Shown one piece after another: positions 36,004 through 44,885 of a stretch of DNA of 64,000 nt. The notes under the pieces were generated by a model, which saw only the letters and a list, made by a program, of their open reading frames with translations, was not told the DNA's origin and did no database searches. Location: NCBI RefSeq assembly GCF_001652915.1, contig NZ_BBQI01000102.1:186001-250000 (forward strand), written 5' to 3'. The translations under genes and the position numbers were made by a program. Position 1 is the stretch's first letter, and every line of letters starts with the position of its first letter. Origin of the DNA: Cupriavidus sp. D384. GTDB lineage: Bacteria; Pseudomonadota; Gammaproteobacteria; Burkholderiales; Burkholderiaceae.

Positions 36004-38100
36004 ATGGCAGCACATCCTTCCGCCATCGCCCGGCTCGTCAAACCGCGCAGCGTGGCCGTGATTGGCGCGTCCGCCGATCCGAACAAGACAGCCGGCCGCC
36101 CGGTGTCGTACCTGACCCGGCACGGCTTTGCCGGCGAGATCTATCCGGTCAATCCGAAGGTCGATGCCATCGACGGCATCCGCTGCTATCCCGATATCGG
36201 CTCGCTGCCCCAGGTGCCCGACGTGGGTATCGTGCTGCTGGGTGCCGAGCGCGCGCACCAGGCCGTGCGCGAACTGGCCGAACGGGGCACCGGCGCGGCC
36301 ATCGTGCTGGCCAGCGGCTATACGGAAACCGGCGACGTGGGCGCCCGGCGCCAGGCCGAGCTGGTGGAGGCCGCGGGCAGCATGCGCCTGCTGGGGCCGA
36401 ACACGATCGGGCTGGTCAACCTGACCGACAACATTCCGCTGTCGGCCAGCGGTGCGCTCGCCATGGACCATTTCCCGGCGGGCAGCATCGGCGTGGTGTC
36501 GCAGAGCGGCGGCATCCTGGGCGCGCTGCTGTCGCGGGCCGCGGCGCGCGGCATCGGGTTGTCCAAGCTGGTGTCGACCAGCAACGAGGCCGATCTGGAA
36601 CTGGCCGATTTCATCGACTACCTGGCCGACGATCCGGCCACGCGCGTGATTGCGCTGTACGTGGAGAGCGTGCGCAACGTCGAGCGCTTCCGCGCGGCGG
36701 CGTTGAAGGCAGCGGCCGCTGGCAAGCCGGTGGTGGCATTCAAGATCGGCCGCTCCGAGGCCGGTGCCCGCGCGGCGGTGTCGCACACCGGGGCCATGGC
36801 CGGCGCCGACCGCATGTACGACGCACTGTTCCGCCAGGTTGGCGTGATCCGCGCGCAGACGTTCTCTGACCTGATCGACATTCCGGCGGCGCTTGCCACG
36901 GGGCGCGTGCTGCATGGCCGGCGTATCGCCGTGCTGACGTCCACCGGCGGGGCCGGCACATTGGTGTCCGACAGCCTGGGGGTGTCGGGCTTCGAGACGC
37001 CCGCGCCCGACGCCCGGACAGCCGAACGGCTGCGCGCGCTGCAGAAGGGGGATCACGCCGCGCTGGATCGCAATCCAATCGACGTCACACTGGCCGGCCT
37101 GCAGCCGGACCTGCTGCGCGGCGCGATTCGCGCGCTGCTGGACAGCCCCAGCTACGACGCCGTGACGATCATCGTCGGCTCGTCCGGCCTTGCCATGCCC
37201 GGCCTGATGGCCGACGCCATCAACGATTGCCTGCCCGAGAGCGACAAGCCGGTGCTGGCGTACGTGAGCCCGCATGCACCGCAGGTGGCGGCGGTGCTGA
37301 ACCAGCGCGGGGTGCCCGCCTTCAGCGCGCCCGAAAGCTGCGCGGTGGCCTTTGCGGCGATGCTGGCGGCTGGCGAGCGGCCGGCGGTGGCGCCCGATGC
37401 GTCGCACGCCACTGTCGATCCGGGCAGCCTGCCGTCAGGCTCGCTGGACGAACACGCGGCCAAGCAATTGTTTGCGCGCTTTGGCGTGCCCGGCGTGCGC
37501 GAGACGGTGGTGCATGACGCGGCGGGCGCCGCAGCGGCGGCGCGCGAGCTTGGCGGGCGCGTGGTGCTCAAGATCCTGTCGGCATCGGTCACGCACAAGA
37601 GCGATGTCGGCGGCGTGGCTGTCAACGTGACGCCCGAGACCATCGGCGCCCGGCTGGAGGCGATGACCGACGATGTGCGCCGCCATACCGGCCACGCGCC
37701 CGACCGCTTTGTGGTGCAGGAAATGGTGGGCGGTGGCGTCGAACTGATCCTGGGCACCCATCGTGATGCATTGGGCACGGCGATCCTGCTCGGCATGGGC
37801 GGTGTCACTGCCGAACTGTTCCAGGACACCACATTGCGGCTGCTGCCCGAGTCAGGGGGGCTGACCCCTGCCGAAGCGCTGTCGATGGTGCGCGAGCTGA
37901 AGACCTGGCCGCTGCTGGACGGCTACCGGGGACGGCCAAAAGCCGACGTCGATGCGCTGGTCGATGCTATCGTGGCGTTTTCGCGGATGGCGGCCGCATT
38001 GGGGCCGCGTCTGGTGGAAGCCGAGATCAACCCGGTCTTCGTGCTGCCGGCGGGCCAGGGGGTTCGCGCGGCGGACGGCGTGGCGGTGCTCGGCGCGTAA
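36004..38100 (+). CDS. NDP-forming acyl-CoA synthetase (acetate-CoA ligase family)
   Basis: 698 residues with all three ACD parts in one chain: an N-terminal CoA-binding Rossmann domain (PRSVAVIGASADPNKTAGRP), a succinyl-CoA-ligase-like middle domain with the phosphorylated His at about 261 (SHTGAMAGADR), and a C-terminal ATP-grasp domain from about 465 (GGRVVLKILSASVTHKSDVGGV). It activates a carboxylic acid to its CoA ester, conserving ADP or GDP rather than forming AMP. The start is ATG 36004, 5 bp after the crotonase stop. It probably activates the acid released by the amidase. Confidence 0.9.
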   Translation: MAAHPSAIARLVKPRSVAVIGASADPNKTAGRPVSYLTRHGFAGEIYPVNPKVDAIDGIRCYPDIGSLPQVPDVGIVLLGAERAHQAVRELAERGTGAAIVLASGYTETGDVGARRQAELVEAAGSMRLLGPNTIGLVNLTDNIPLSASGALAMDHFPAGSIGVVSQSGGILGALLSRAAARGIGLSKLVSTSNEADLELADFIDYLADDPATRVIALYVESVRNVERFRAAALKAAAAGKPVVAFKIGRSEAGARAAVSHTGAMAGADRMYDALFRQVGVIRAQTFSDLIDIPAALATGRVLHGRRIAVLTSTGGAGTLVSDSLGVSGFETPAPDARTAERLRALQKGDHAALDRNPIDVTLAGLQPDLLRGAIRALLDSPSYDAVTIIVGSSGLAMPGLMADAINDCLPESDKPVLAYVSPHAPQVAAVLNQRGVPAFSAPESCAVAFAAMLAAGERPAVAPDASHATVDPGSLPSGSLDEHAAKQLFARFGVPGVRETVVHDAAGAAAAARELGGRVVLKILSASVTHKSDVGGVAVNVTPETIGARLEAMTDDVRRHTGHAPDRFVVQEMVGGGVELILGTHRDALGTAILLGMGGVTAELFQDTTLRLLPESGGLTPAEALSMVRELKTWPLLDGYRGRPKADVDALVDAIVAFSRMAAALGPRLVEAEINPVFVLPAGQGVRAADGVAVLGA

Positions 38101-38118
38101 CGGACAGGAGAGCGCAGG

Positions 38119-39027
38119 ATGACGGAAGTGGCCGCCAGTGAAGCGGAATCGATCGACAACCTGGCAGCGTCGGGCACGACGGACGTGCGCCAGGCAGCCG
38201 GGTTCGTGCACGGGCTGACGCAGCACGGGCATATCCATACCACCGAAGTCGGCGGATGCCGCATCGTGTGGCGCCGCTTCGGCTCGGGACCAGATGTGCT
38301 GCTGGTGCATGGCGGCCACGGCAGCTGGCTGCACTGGGCGCGCAATATCGAGGCGCTGGCCGCGCGGCATACGGTCTGGGTCCCCGACCTGCCGGGCTTT
38401 GGCGCCTCGGGCGATCCGGCCGATGGCGAGATGTCGACGCTGGTGGCTACGGTGGCCGCCGGTTTCGCGCAACTGCCGGTGCAGGGCGCGGTCGACCTGG
38501 TCGGTTTTTCCTTCGGCGGCCTGACCGCGTCGTACCTGGCCAGCGCGTTGCCCAACGTGCGCAGCCTGGCGCTGCTGGGGCCGGGCGGTCACGGCGGCGT
38601 GCGGCGCCAGACCATCAACCTGGTGGACTGGCGGCGCGCTGGCGATGCGGCCGCGCTGGCCGAGGCGATGCACCACAACGTGGCGGCGTTCATGATCGCG
38701 GACCCGGACAGGATCGATGCGCTGGCGCTGCTGGCCTACACCGAGTCGTGCCGGCACACACGCTTCCGCAGCAAACAGATTTCGCGCGCAGGGGGGCTGG
38801 CCGCTGCACTGGACAGGTTCCAGGCCCAGGCCGGCCGCCCGGTGCTGATCGCCTATGGCGAGCATGATGTGACGGCCGACCCTGCCGCCGTGCTGGCGGC
38901 GCTGGTCGATGGCCGTCCACATCGCCAGGGCGTGGTGATCGATGGCGCCGGGCATTGGGTCCAATACGAGGCACACGACGCCGTCAACGCCTTGCTGCTG
39001 GACTGGCTGGCACGCCAGGCGGGCTGA
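38119..39027 (+). CDS. Alpha/beta hydrolase
   Basis: 302 residues. The oxyanion segment is LLVHGGHGSWLHWARNIEALA, the nucleophile elbow GFSFGG (about 132-137), the acid near GEHDVTADP and the His in GAGHWVQYEAHDAVNALLLDWL. A polar N-terminal extension of about 30 residues precedes the fold. It resembles meta-cleavage-product or enol-lactone hydrolases in layout. It is 18 bp after the synthetase and ends 4 bp before the IclR start. It is probably part of the same degradation operon; the substrate is unknown. Confidence 0.88.
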   Translation: MTEVAASEAESIDNLAASGTTDVRQAAGFVHGLTQHGHIHTTEVGGCRIVWRRFGSGPDVLLVHGGHGSWLHWARNIEALAARHTVWVPDLPGFGASGDPADGEMSTLVATVAAGFAQLPVQGAVDLVGFSFGGLTASYLASALPNVRSLALLGPGGHGGVRRQTINLVDWRRAGDAAALAEAMHHNVAAFMIADPDRIDALALLAYTESCRHTRFRSKQISRAGGLAAALDRFQAQAGRPVLIAYGEHDVTADPAAVLAALVDGRPHRQGVVIDGAGHWVQYEAHDAVNALLLDWLARQAG

Positions 39028-39031
39028 GCCG

Positions 39032-39862
39032 GTGGATGCGCAGGATGCGCAGCGCCGGGCGCGCGGCCGCCCGGCCAACCTGCTGGCAAACCGGTCGCTG
39101 GAGCGCGGCATCGAGATCCTTCGCGCGTTTCGGCCGGGGTCGGAAGTGCTTGGCAACGGCGAACTGGCCGAGCGCACCGGACTGGCGCGCTCCACGGTCA
39201 GCCGCCTGACGCAAAGCCTGGTCGACACGGGATTTCTCCAGTACGACCCGGCGCTGCGTGCCTACCGGCTGGGCGTGCCGGTGCTGAGCCTGGCCCACGC
39301 CATGCGCAGCGGGTCGACGGTACTGCAGCTGGCCGCGCCGATGATGCGCGAACTGGCGCAGGCCGAACACCTGAACGTGGGCCTGGCGATGGCCGACCGC
39401 GATGAAATGGTGTACCTCGAATCGATCCGCCATGGCCGCAAGGCGTCGCTGCGCAGCGTGGTGGCGGGGCAGCGCGTGCCGATGGCGCAGACGTCGCTTG
39501 GACGCGCATGGCTGGCGGCGGCCCCCGAGGCCGAATATGTGGCGCGCATGGCGGCGTTTTCCGGCCATGCGTCGGGGCATGCCCCGGGTCGCGCCGCGCA
39601 CTGGCCTGCACTGCGGGCCGAGATCGAGGCGGCAGTGGCGCATGTGCGCCAGCACGGCTGGTGCGCGGCCAGCTGGCAGCCCGAGGTGGTGGCGATCTCG
39701 GCGCCGCTGGCGCTTGAACACTATCCCGTGCATGTGCTGAACGTCAGCCTGTCCACCCGCGCATCGGTCGCGGAAATGGCGCGCGAACTGGCGCCCCGGC
39801 TGATGCGGCTGGCCGCCGGCATCCGCACCGCCGTGGAGACGGCGCAATCCGAGCCGCTGTAG
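39032..39862 (+). CDS. IclR-family transcriptional regulator
   Basis: 276 residues from GTG 39032, 4 bp after the hydrolase stop. The winged helix NRSLERGIEILRAFRPGSEVLGNGELAERTGLARSTVSRLTQSLVDTGFLQYD is followed by the IclR effector domain (LNVGLAMADRDEMVYLESIRHG; GWCAASWQPEVVAISAPL). No other start fits the family N-terminus (RGRPANLLANRSLERG). Being the last gene of the seven-gene cluster, it probably controls that pathway in response to one of its acids. A longer frame from 38942 overlaps the hydrolase and is rejected. Confidence 0.9.
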   Translation: MDAQDAQRRARGRPANLLANRSLERGIEILRAFRPGSEVLGNGELAERTGLARSTVSRLTQSLVDTGFLQYDPALRAYRLGVPVLSLAHAMRSGSTVLQLAAPMMRELAQAEHLNVGLAMADRDEMVYLESIRHGRKASLRSVVAGQRVPMAQTSLGRAWLAAAPEAEYVARMAAFSGHASGHAPGRAAHWPALRAEIEAAVAHVRQHGWCAASWQPEVVAISAPLALEHYPVHVLNVSLSTRASVAEMARELAPRLMRLAAGIRTAVETAQSEPL

Positions 39863-39890
39863 CAGGCCCGGCTTTCTCCCGGCCGCAGCC

Positions 39891-40424
39891 TTATCGCGGC
39901 GCGGCCGCCCAGCGCCGCACTTCGATGGCCTTGACCGCCACGGCACTGCGCGGCCCCAGCCGCAGGTCTTCCAGCGAGGTCAACTGCACGCCGCCACCGG
40001 GGGCCGGCAGGACTTCGCCATCCTGCTCCACCACCAGCATCGCCCCGCGCCCGATCGGCGAGTTGTACAGCTCGTGCCAGGTGAACAGGCACACATAGCC
40101 GTCCGCGGCATGCACCGCGATGACCAGCTGCTTGCATTGCGCGCGCGGCAGGCCCTTCATGCCGGCCAAGTCGAGCAGATCGGTCAGCAGCACGCCGCGC
40201 TGCTCGTGCACGTCGCGGATATGGCGGCCCGTGAAGCACTCGATCGTGGCCGGGCCGGCCGATGTGCGCGGCAGGGCCAGCAGCGCGTCGCGGTCGAAGC
40301 GGCGAACGCCCGGCAGATCGCCCCGGATCTCGATGCAGTCGGAATAGTGGGTGTGCTTGGTGAAGTAGGGGTCGTTCGGGTCTACAGCGGAGACGGCATC
40401 AAGGGCGGCAGCGGCAGCTTGCAT
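39891..40424 (-). CDS. Small molybdopterin-domain oxidoreductase (sulfite-oxidase fold)
   Basis: 177 residues matching the oxidoreductase molybdopterin-binding domain. CIEIRGDLPGVRRFDRDALLALPR is the usual opening. ATIECFTGRHIRDVHEQRGVLLTDLLDLAGMKG carries the Cys expected to bind Mo. DGYVCLFTWHELYN follows, then a closing strand AVAVKAIEVRRW. There is no signal peptide or dimerisation domain, so it is one of the short domain-only family members. A relic of a similar domain lies just upstream on the opposite strand. The substrate is unknown. Confidence 0.8.
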   Translation of the reverse strand: MQAAAAALDAVSAVDPNDPYFTKHTHYSDCIEIRGDLPGVRRFDRDALLALPRTSAGPATIECFTGRHIRDVHEQRGVLLTDLLDLAGMKGLPRAQCKQLVIAVHAADGYVCLFTWHELYNSPIGRGAMLVVEQDGEVLPAPGGGVQLTSLEDLRLGPRSAVAVKAIEVRRWAAAPR

Positions 40425-40488
40425 CGCGATTCCTGGTTGGGATTCCGTGTGGCGGCCCGTTGTCTTTCCGGCCGGCTTCTGTCATCGT

Positions 40489-40509
40489 TAATCGCTATAT
40501 ACACGATTA
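40489..40509. promoter_or_regulatory. Inverted repeat upstream of the molybdopterin-domain gene
   Basis: TAATCG (40489-40494) and CGATTA (40504-40509) flank CTATATACA. Outer CGTTA and TAACG extend the symmetry imperfectly. It lies 65-85 bp upstream of the minus-strand oxidoreductase start, in an AT-rich pocket suited to a promoter. It is probably an operator for an unidentified regulator. Confidence 0.5.
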
Positions 40510-40585
40510 CATAACGACGGACCAGAGGCAATTTGCGGGAAGGCGTGCATGGTATGCGGCGCGCCGTGGCCCGCCCGGCCACTGG

Positions 40586-40717
40586 GTTGCCTATGCGATG
40601 AACGGCACGCCGCTGACCACCAACGGGTTGGCCCGGCTGGTGATCCCCAATGACGGCAAGGCGGGGCGCTACGTGTCGAACCTGATCAGTCTCGAGGTGG
40701 TGTCGGCGGCCCGATGA
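40586..40717 (+). pseudogene. C-terminal relic of a molybdopterin-domain oxidoreductase
   Basis: The frame encodes VAYAMNGTPLTTNGLARL followed by VIPNDGKAGRYVSNLISLEV, the closing motif of the sulfite-oxidase-like domain ('NG.pL...G.aRLv.P.d..agRyv.nl..iEv'). Nothing upstream in any frame shows the rest of the domain: residues before the fragment are Arg-rich and non-homologous. The stop overlaps the 3' end of the convergent DUF1275 gene by 32 bp. I interpret it as a remnant of a second copy, lost by deletion. Confidence 0.6.
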
Positions 40718-41570
40718 ACTGGCGCCGCGCGCCCCAGCGGCGCGCGCGCCTGACCAGATGGTGCCGGTGCCCGCGCAGCAGGGCGCGCGTCAGCACGTCG
40801 TCGGCCACCGGCATGATCGCCACCACCAGCAGCAGCGCGGCCAGCGGCAAGGTGGCCGAATAGCCGATGGCACTGAAGGCCTGTGCGCCAACCAGCCCGC
40901 CCAGGAAGAACAGCCCCACCAGCACGGCCAGCAGCCGCAGCTTTTGCCGGTCGGCCGTCACGGGGCCCGGCCCCGGGCGGGCGCCGGGGCGTGCCAGGCC
41001 GTTCCAGTAGCACAGCTTGCCAAGCTCGATGCCGATGTCGGTCACCATGCCGGTGACGTGCGTGGTCCGGATTTCGGCATTCGACAGCTTGGTGATCAGC
41101 GCATTCTGCAGCCCCATCATGAAGCACAGCAGCATCACCGTGGCGGGCACGAACAGCCATTCCATGTCGTCCAGGTGCGTGCCGAGCAGGCCGAAGCCCA
41201 GCAGCAGCAATGCCTCGAACAGCAGCGGAATGGCGTACTCGCTGCGCAGCCGCGCACGGCGTGCCCAGTGGATCAGCATGGCCGAACAGGCCGCGCCGCC
41301 GATAAACGACGCCAGCGCGCCAATGCCGTTCAGCACCATGCCGTAGCGATGCAGCACCAGTTCATCGGCGATCGAGGAGACCACCCCGGACATGTGCGAG
41401 GTGTATTGATGCACCGCCAGGAAGCCGCCCGCGTTGGCGGCGCCCGCCACGAAACAGAGCACCCGTGCCAGCCGGCGGTTGGACACCGGGTTGCGGCGGT
41501 GGGCGGTCAGACTGCGCAGATACCCGAGTGGCATGGCGGCAAGGGCGGGGGCGACGGAAGCCCCCATCAT
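40686..41570 (-). CDS. DUF1275 (YoaK-like) integral membrane protein
   Basis: 294 residues with about six to seven hydrophobic segments. The family pattern VLCFVAGAANAGGFLAV ... TSHMSGVVSSIADEL ... GLQNALITKLSNAEIRTTHVTGMVTDIGIELGKL is clear. The family's function is unknown. The first ATG lacks a good ribosome site; an ATG 12 codons later (41534) is an alternative. The C-terminal 35 residues are Arg-rich and poorly conserved, and that end overlaps the molybdopterin-domain relic. Confidence 0.85.
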   Translation of the reverse strand: MMGASVAPALAAMPLGYLRSLTAHRRNPVSNRRLARVLCFVAGAANAGGFLAVHQYTSHMSGVVSSIADELVLHRYGMVLNGIGALASFIGGAACSAMLIHWARRARLRSEYAIPLLFEALLLLGFGLLGTHLDDMEWLFVPATVMLLCFMMGLQNALITKLSNAEIRTTHVTGMVTDIGIELGKLCYWNGLARPGARPGPGPVTADRQKLRLLAVLVGLFFLGGLVGAQAFSAIGYSATLPLAALLLVVAIMPVADDVLTRALLRGHRHHLVRRARRWGARRQFIGPPTPPRD

Positions 41571-41661
41571 ACGGCCGCGATGGCAGCGCGTGCATCCCGC
41601 TTGCGTACGGGCAGTTGCGCGCCGCAGACAGGCGCCGTAGGGCAGCGCCTGTGGCGCCGCG

Positions 41662-42615
41662 TCAGGTCAGGCGCGTGTGCGTCACCGATACCACCTTGGC
41701 CCATCGCGTGATCTCGCCCTGCAGGAACTGGGTGAACTGCGCGGCGCTGTTGCCAACCGGGTCGAGCCCTTCGCTGGTCAGGCGCTTGCGCATGGCCGGC
41801 GAGGCCACGGCCGCTGCGGCGGCGGCCTCCAGTTCCTTTACCGTCTCGGGCGCCATGCCAGCCGGGCCAAGCAGGCCGTACCACGACCGGTAGTCGAAAT
41901 TCGGGATCACGTCGGCAATCGGCGCCAGGTTCGGAAAGGCCGGCAGCCGCTGCGGGCTGCTGACGCCCAGGCCCTTGATCTTGCCGGCCTGCAGCAGCGG
42001 CTGCACGGTGGCGACATTGCCCAGCAGCAGGTCGGCCTGGCTGCCCACCACGTCGGCCACGGCGGGGCCGGCACCCTTGTAGGGCACGCTGACGATATCG
42101 ATGCCGGCCTCGTGCTTGAGCATCTCGCCGGCCAGGTGGTTGGCGCTGCCCACGCCGGCCACGGCCAGGCTGATCTTGCCGGGTTTGGCCTTGGCAAGCG
42201 CGATCAGCTCGCGCACGTTGTTCGCCTCCAGCCCGGGGCGCGCCACCAGGATCAGCGGGGAACTGGCAATCAGCGAGATCGGCGTGAAGTCCTTGATCGG
42301 ATCGAACGGCTTCTTCTCGAACAGTGCCGGGTTGATGGCATGGCTGGTGTAGCTGAGCAGCAGCGTGCCGCCATCGGGCTCGGCCTTTGCCACGGCCACG
42401 GCGGCGATATTGCCGGCCGCACCGCCACGGTTCTCGACGATGAACGGATGCTTGAGGCGCTGCTCCAGGTCGGCCGCCAGCGAGCGGGCGACGATATCGG
42501 TGCCGCCGCCGGGCGTGGCGCCGACCAGCAGCTTGGTCACGGACGGGGCCGCGTGAAGATCGGGGGGCAACACCAGCGCTGCGGACAGCAGCGCCAGAAA
42601 GTCGCGTCGTTGCAT
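41662..42615 (-). CDS. Bug/TctC-family receptor
   Basis: 317 residues. The N-terminus MQRRDFLALLSAALVLPPDLHAAP has an RRDFL twin-arginine-like motif, so Tat export is possible. The fold signature is TPGGGTDIVARSLAADL, NRGGAAGNIAAVAVAKAEPDG, VPYKGAGPAVADVVG and a C-terminal QGEITRWAKVV. It lies downstream of a TauD-like dioxygenase on the same strand (99-bp gap), and probably delivers that enzyme's substrate or a related carboxylate or sulfonate. No permease is nearby. Confidence 0.9.
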   Translation of the reverse strand: MQRRDFLALLSAALVLPPDLHAAPSVTKLLVGATPGGGTDIVARSLAADLEQRLKHPFIVENRGGAAGNIAAVAVAKAEPDGGTLLLSYTSHAINPALFEKKPFDPIKDFTPISLIASSPLILVARPGLEANNVRELIALAKAKPGKISLAVAGVGSANHLAGEMLKHEAGIDIVSVPYKGAGPAVADVVGSQADLLLGNVATVQPLLQAGKIKGLGVSSPQRLPAFPNLAPIADVIPNFDYRSWYGLLGPAGMAPETVKELEAAAAAAVASPAMRKRLTSEGLDPVGNSAAQFTQFLQGEITRWAKVVSVTHTRLT

Positions 42616-42714
42616 GGGTTGTCTCCGTTTCTCTTTATGAGGCCGGCGCCTCGTCAGGCGGACGCCGTGCGGGGTACGTCGCGGCCGGAGGGCGCCGGCC
42701 GTCTGGTTGCGGTA

Positions 42715-43848
42715 TCAGGCGGTGGCGGCCTCCGTGCCGGCGGCGGCCCGATTTCCGGCGCCTGCCGGCCAGGGCATCAGCGGCATGCCCAGCGTGGCGG
42801 CCTGGCGCTGCTCGAAGGCATCGAATGCGGCACTGCGCGCGCTGCCCCGCAGGCCGCCACGCACGGCACCGGCGCGCACGTCGGTGAAATAGACAGCCCA
42901 GTCATCGGGCAGCGGCTGCGATCCGGGCACGGCCAGCCACAGGCGCAGCAGATGGCGCTTGCGGTCGAATTCCTCGTAATCCTCGAAGTTGGTGCGCGAA
43001 TGCACGGTCACGTAGTTGTTCAGCAACTGCATGTCACCTTGTTCGAGCTGCATGGCGAAGCAGAGTTCGGGGTCGGTCAGCAGCGTGTCGAGCAGGTCCA
43101 GTGCGTCGGTCTGCGCCTGGGTCAGGCGCGGCACGTCGTCAAAGTCGCGCTGCGCGGCCACCACGTTCTTGCGGTTGATGCGGAACGCAAAGGCCGACGG
43201 GTGGCTGCCCAGGATCGGCAGCGGGTAATAGGGCGGCTGCGATGGGTCCTGCGCACCCTGGTAGCTGTAATAGAACGGCTGCTGCAGCACGGGAATCAGG
43301 TCGGGGCGGCGCTGGGCCACTGCATCGCGCAGGGCGATCGAACTGACCACCTTGCTTTCGCCGCCCGACTTGGCGGCGCGGCGGCAGATCAGGCCGACGA
43401 TGTCGCCCGAATCGGTATGGAAGTCGAGCCCGGCATTGGTGTTGTAGCCGCGGCCGTTGGTGGTCTTGTAGGCCGCGCCCACGTCGCGCACATCGTTCAT
43501 GAAATCGCTGGTGCGGTTCTGCGTGCGGGCCACGCCCATATGCAGGCCCATGCCCCAGTAGGCCAGGCGGGTGTCGTCCTCGCTCCAGCGGTCCACCGGA
43601 AAGCCCTTGACCAGGCACATGCCCCAGCGGCCCTGCGTGATGTCCACGGCTCGCGCCAGCGCCTGGCGGGCGCCCTCATCGAGCGGAAAGTCGTCGCGGG
43701 TCATGTCCAGCGGGGCCTTGCCGGCAGCCTTGGCATGCGCCAGGGCGTTGTCGAAGCTGGTCACGTCGGCGGCGGTCAGGCGCACGATCCAGGAAGTGTC
43801 GCGCTGGGCATCGGCGGCGAGCCAGGCTTGGGGGCGTTGTGCAGGCAT
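42715..43848 (-). CDS. TauD/TfdA-like Fe(II)/2-oxoglutarate dioxygenase
   Basis: 377 residues. The iron facial triad is His144 and Asp146 (LDFHTDSGD) with distal His283 (NNYVTVHSRTNFED); a conserved Arg in KRHLLRLWL binds 2-oxoglutarate. The enzyme hydroxylates an unreactive C-H bond, with CO2 and succinate as co-products. It is longer than TauD (about 280) and closer to the TfdA-like/trimethyllysine-type group with an N-terminal extension. It is divergent from a LysR gene and followed by a Bug receptor. The substrate is unknown. Confidence 0.88.
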   Translation of the reverse strand: MPAQRPQAWLAADAQRDTSWIVRLTAADVTSFDNALAHAKAAGKAPLDMTRDDFPLDEGARQALARAVDITQGRWGMCLVKGFPVDRWSEDDTRLAYWGMGLHMGVARTQNRTSDFMNDVRDVGAAYKTTNGRGYNTNAGLDFHTDSGDIVGLICRRAAKSGGESKVVSSIALRDAVAQRRPDLIPVLQQPFYYSYQGAQDPSQPPYYPLPILGSHPSAFAFRINRKNVVAAQRDFDDVPRLTQAQTDALDLLDTLLTDPELCFAMQLEQGDMQLLNNYVTVHSRTNFEDYEEFDRKRHLLRLWLAVPGSQPLPDDWAVYFTDVRAGAVRGGLRGSARSAAFDAFEQRQAATLGMPLMPWPAGAGNRAAAGTEAATA

Positions 43849-43987
43849 CGGAATCGTCTTCTTTATCGGTTCAGGCTTGGGTTTGAGCGGGGGCTGTGCA
43901 GCCTTGCGCGACGTCGTGAAGCCAGTCTATGCTTGCCCGGCACCAAGAAAAAGTGACGTTGTTTGACGTCTTTCATAAGGATTCTTG

Positions 43988-44872
43988 ATGAAGCTGGAAA
44001 CCTTCGCCACGCTGGCGGCCGTGATCGAGGAAGGGTCGTTCGCGGCGGCGGCGGCCACCATGCACCTGACGCCAAGCGCGGTCAGCATGCAGATGAAGCA
44101 GCTGGAGCAGTACCTGGGACAGCCGTTGTTCGACCGTTCCGGCCTGCAGGTGCGGCCCAATGCGCTGGCGCGCGAGGTGGCCGCGTCGATGGAAGGCGGG
44201 CTGCGGCACCTGAACACGCTGCGCCGGCGGGCCAGCGTGGCGGTGGAGGGCGTGGTGCGGCTCGGGGTGATCGAGTCGATGCAGCCGGTGCTGCTGCCGG
44301 GCACGCTGCGCTACCTGCGCGAGCGCTATCCGCGCCTGACGGTCAAGCCGCTGCGCGGCCGCAGCACCGGGCTGATGGAGATGGTCAAGGCCGGCCAGCT
44401 CGACGCGGCCGTCGTGGCGCGCCCCGAGTCGGGCCGCGTAGCCAGCCTGCGCTGGTATCCGGTGGCGACGCGCGAACTGATGCTGATCGCCCCGCCCGAC
44501 GCTGGCGGACGCAACGAGTCGCCGGCCGATCTGCTGGCGCGCTATGACTGGATTCGCTATGACCGGGCCACCGTGTCGGGTGCGATGGCCGCGCGCCATG
44601 TCCGCGGGCTGTTGCCGGACAAGCGCAGTGCGATGGAATTCGACAGCGTGACGGCGATCGTGGCGATGGTCAGTGCGGGCCTGGGGGTGTCGGTGGTGCA
44701 GTTGATGGACCCCACCGTGGTCGACCGCTATCCGGTGCGCCGCATCCGCCTGGGGCCGGACGCCCCGGTGCTGCAGATGTCGCTGGTACTGCGCAAGGCC
44801 GACGAGGACAGCCGGCTGCTGCAGGCGCTCAGGGAGGCGGTGGAGGCCACGCTGAAGACGCCGCGTACGTAG
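43988..44872 (+). CDS. LysR-family transcriptional regulator
   Basis: 294 residues. The helix-turn-helix is LETFATLAAVIEEGSFAAAAATMHLTPSAVSMQMKQLEQYLGQPLFDR. ATG 43988 starts the conserved region; a TTG one codon earlier is also possible. It is divergent from the dioxygenase gene by 139 bp. The gap holds a repeated GACGT element (about 43952-43969) near its start. It is the likely regulator of the dioxygenase-Bug pair. Confidence 0.88.
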   Translation: MKLETFATLAAVIEEGSFAAAAATMHLTPSAVSMQMKQLEQYLGQPLFDRSGLQVRPNALAREVAASMEGGLRHLNTLRRRASVAVEGVVRLGVIESMQPVLLPGTLRYLRERYPRLTVKPLRGRSTGLMEMVKAGQLDAAVVARPESGRVASLRWYPVATRELMLIAPPDAGGRNESPADLLARYDWIRYDRATVSGAMAARHVRGLLPDKRSAMEFDSVTAIVAMVSAGLGVSVVQLMDPTVVDRYPVRRIRLGPDAPVLQMSLVLRKADEDSRLLQALREAVEATLKTPRT

Positions 44873-44885
44873 ATGCGCTGGTTTT

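Noticed and set aside
38942-39031. Fusion of the alpha/beta hydrolase C-terminus with the IclR regulator
   Set aside because: The longer frame reads through the hydrolase gene in a different frame; the GTG at 39032 gives a complete IclR protein.
40460-40717. The 85-codon frame as an intact small gene
   Set aside because: Only its last 43 codons resemble a protein family, and those are the end of a larger domain; the first half looks like promoter DNA. Treated as a relic.
41677-43956. A 759-codon plus-strand frame over the Bug and dioxygenase genes
   Set aside because: Antisense to two well-supported genes and crosses their boundary; no family signal.
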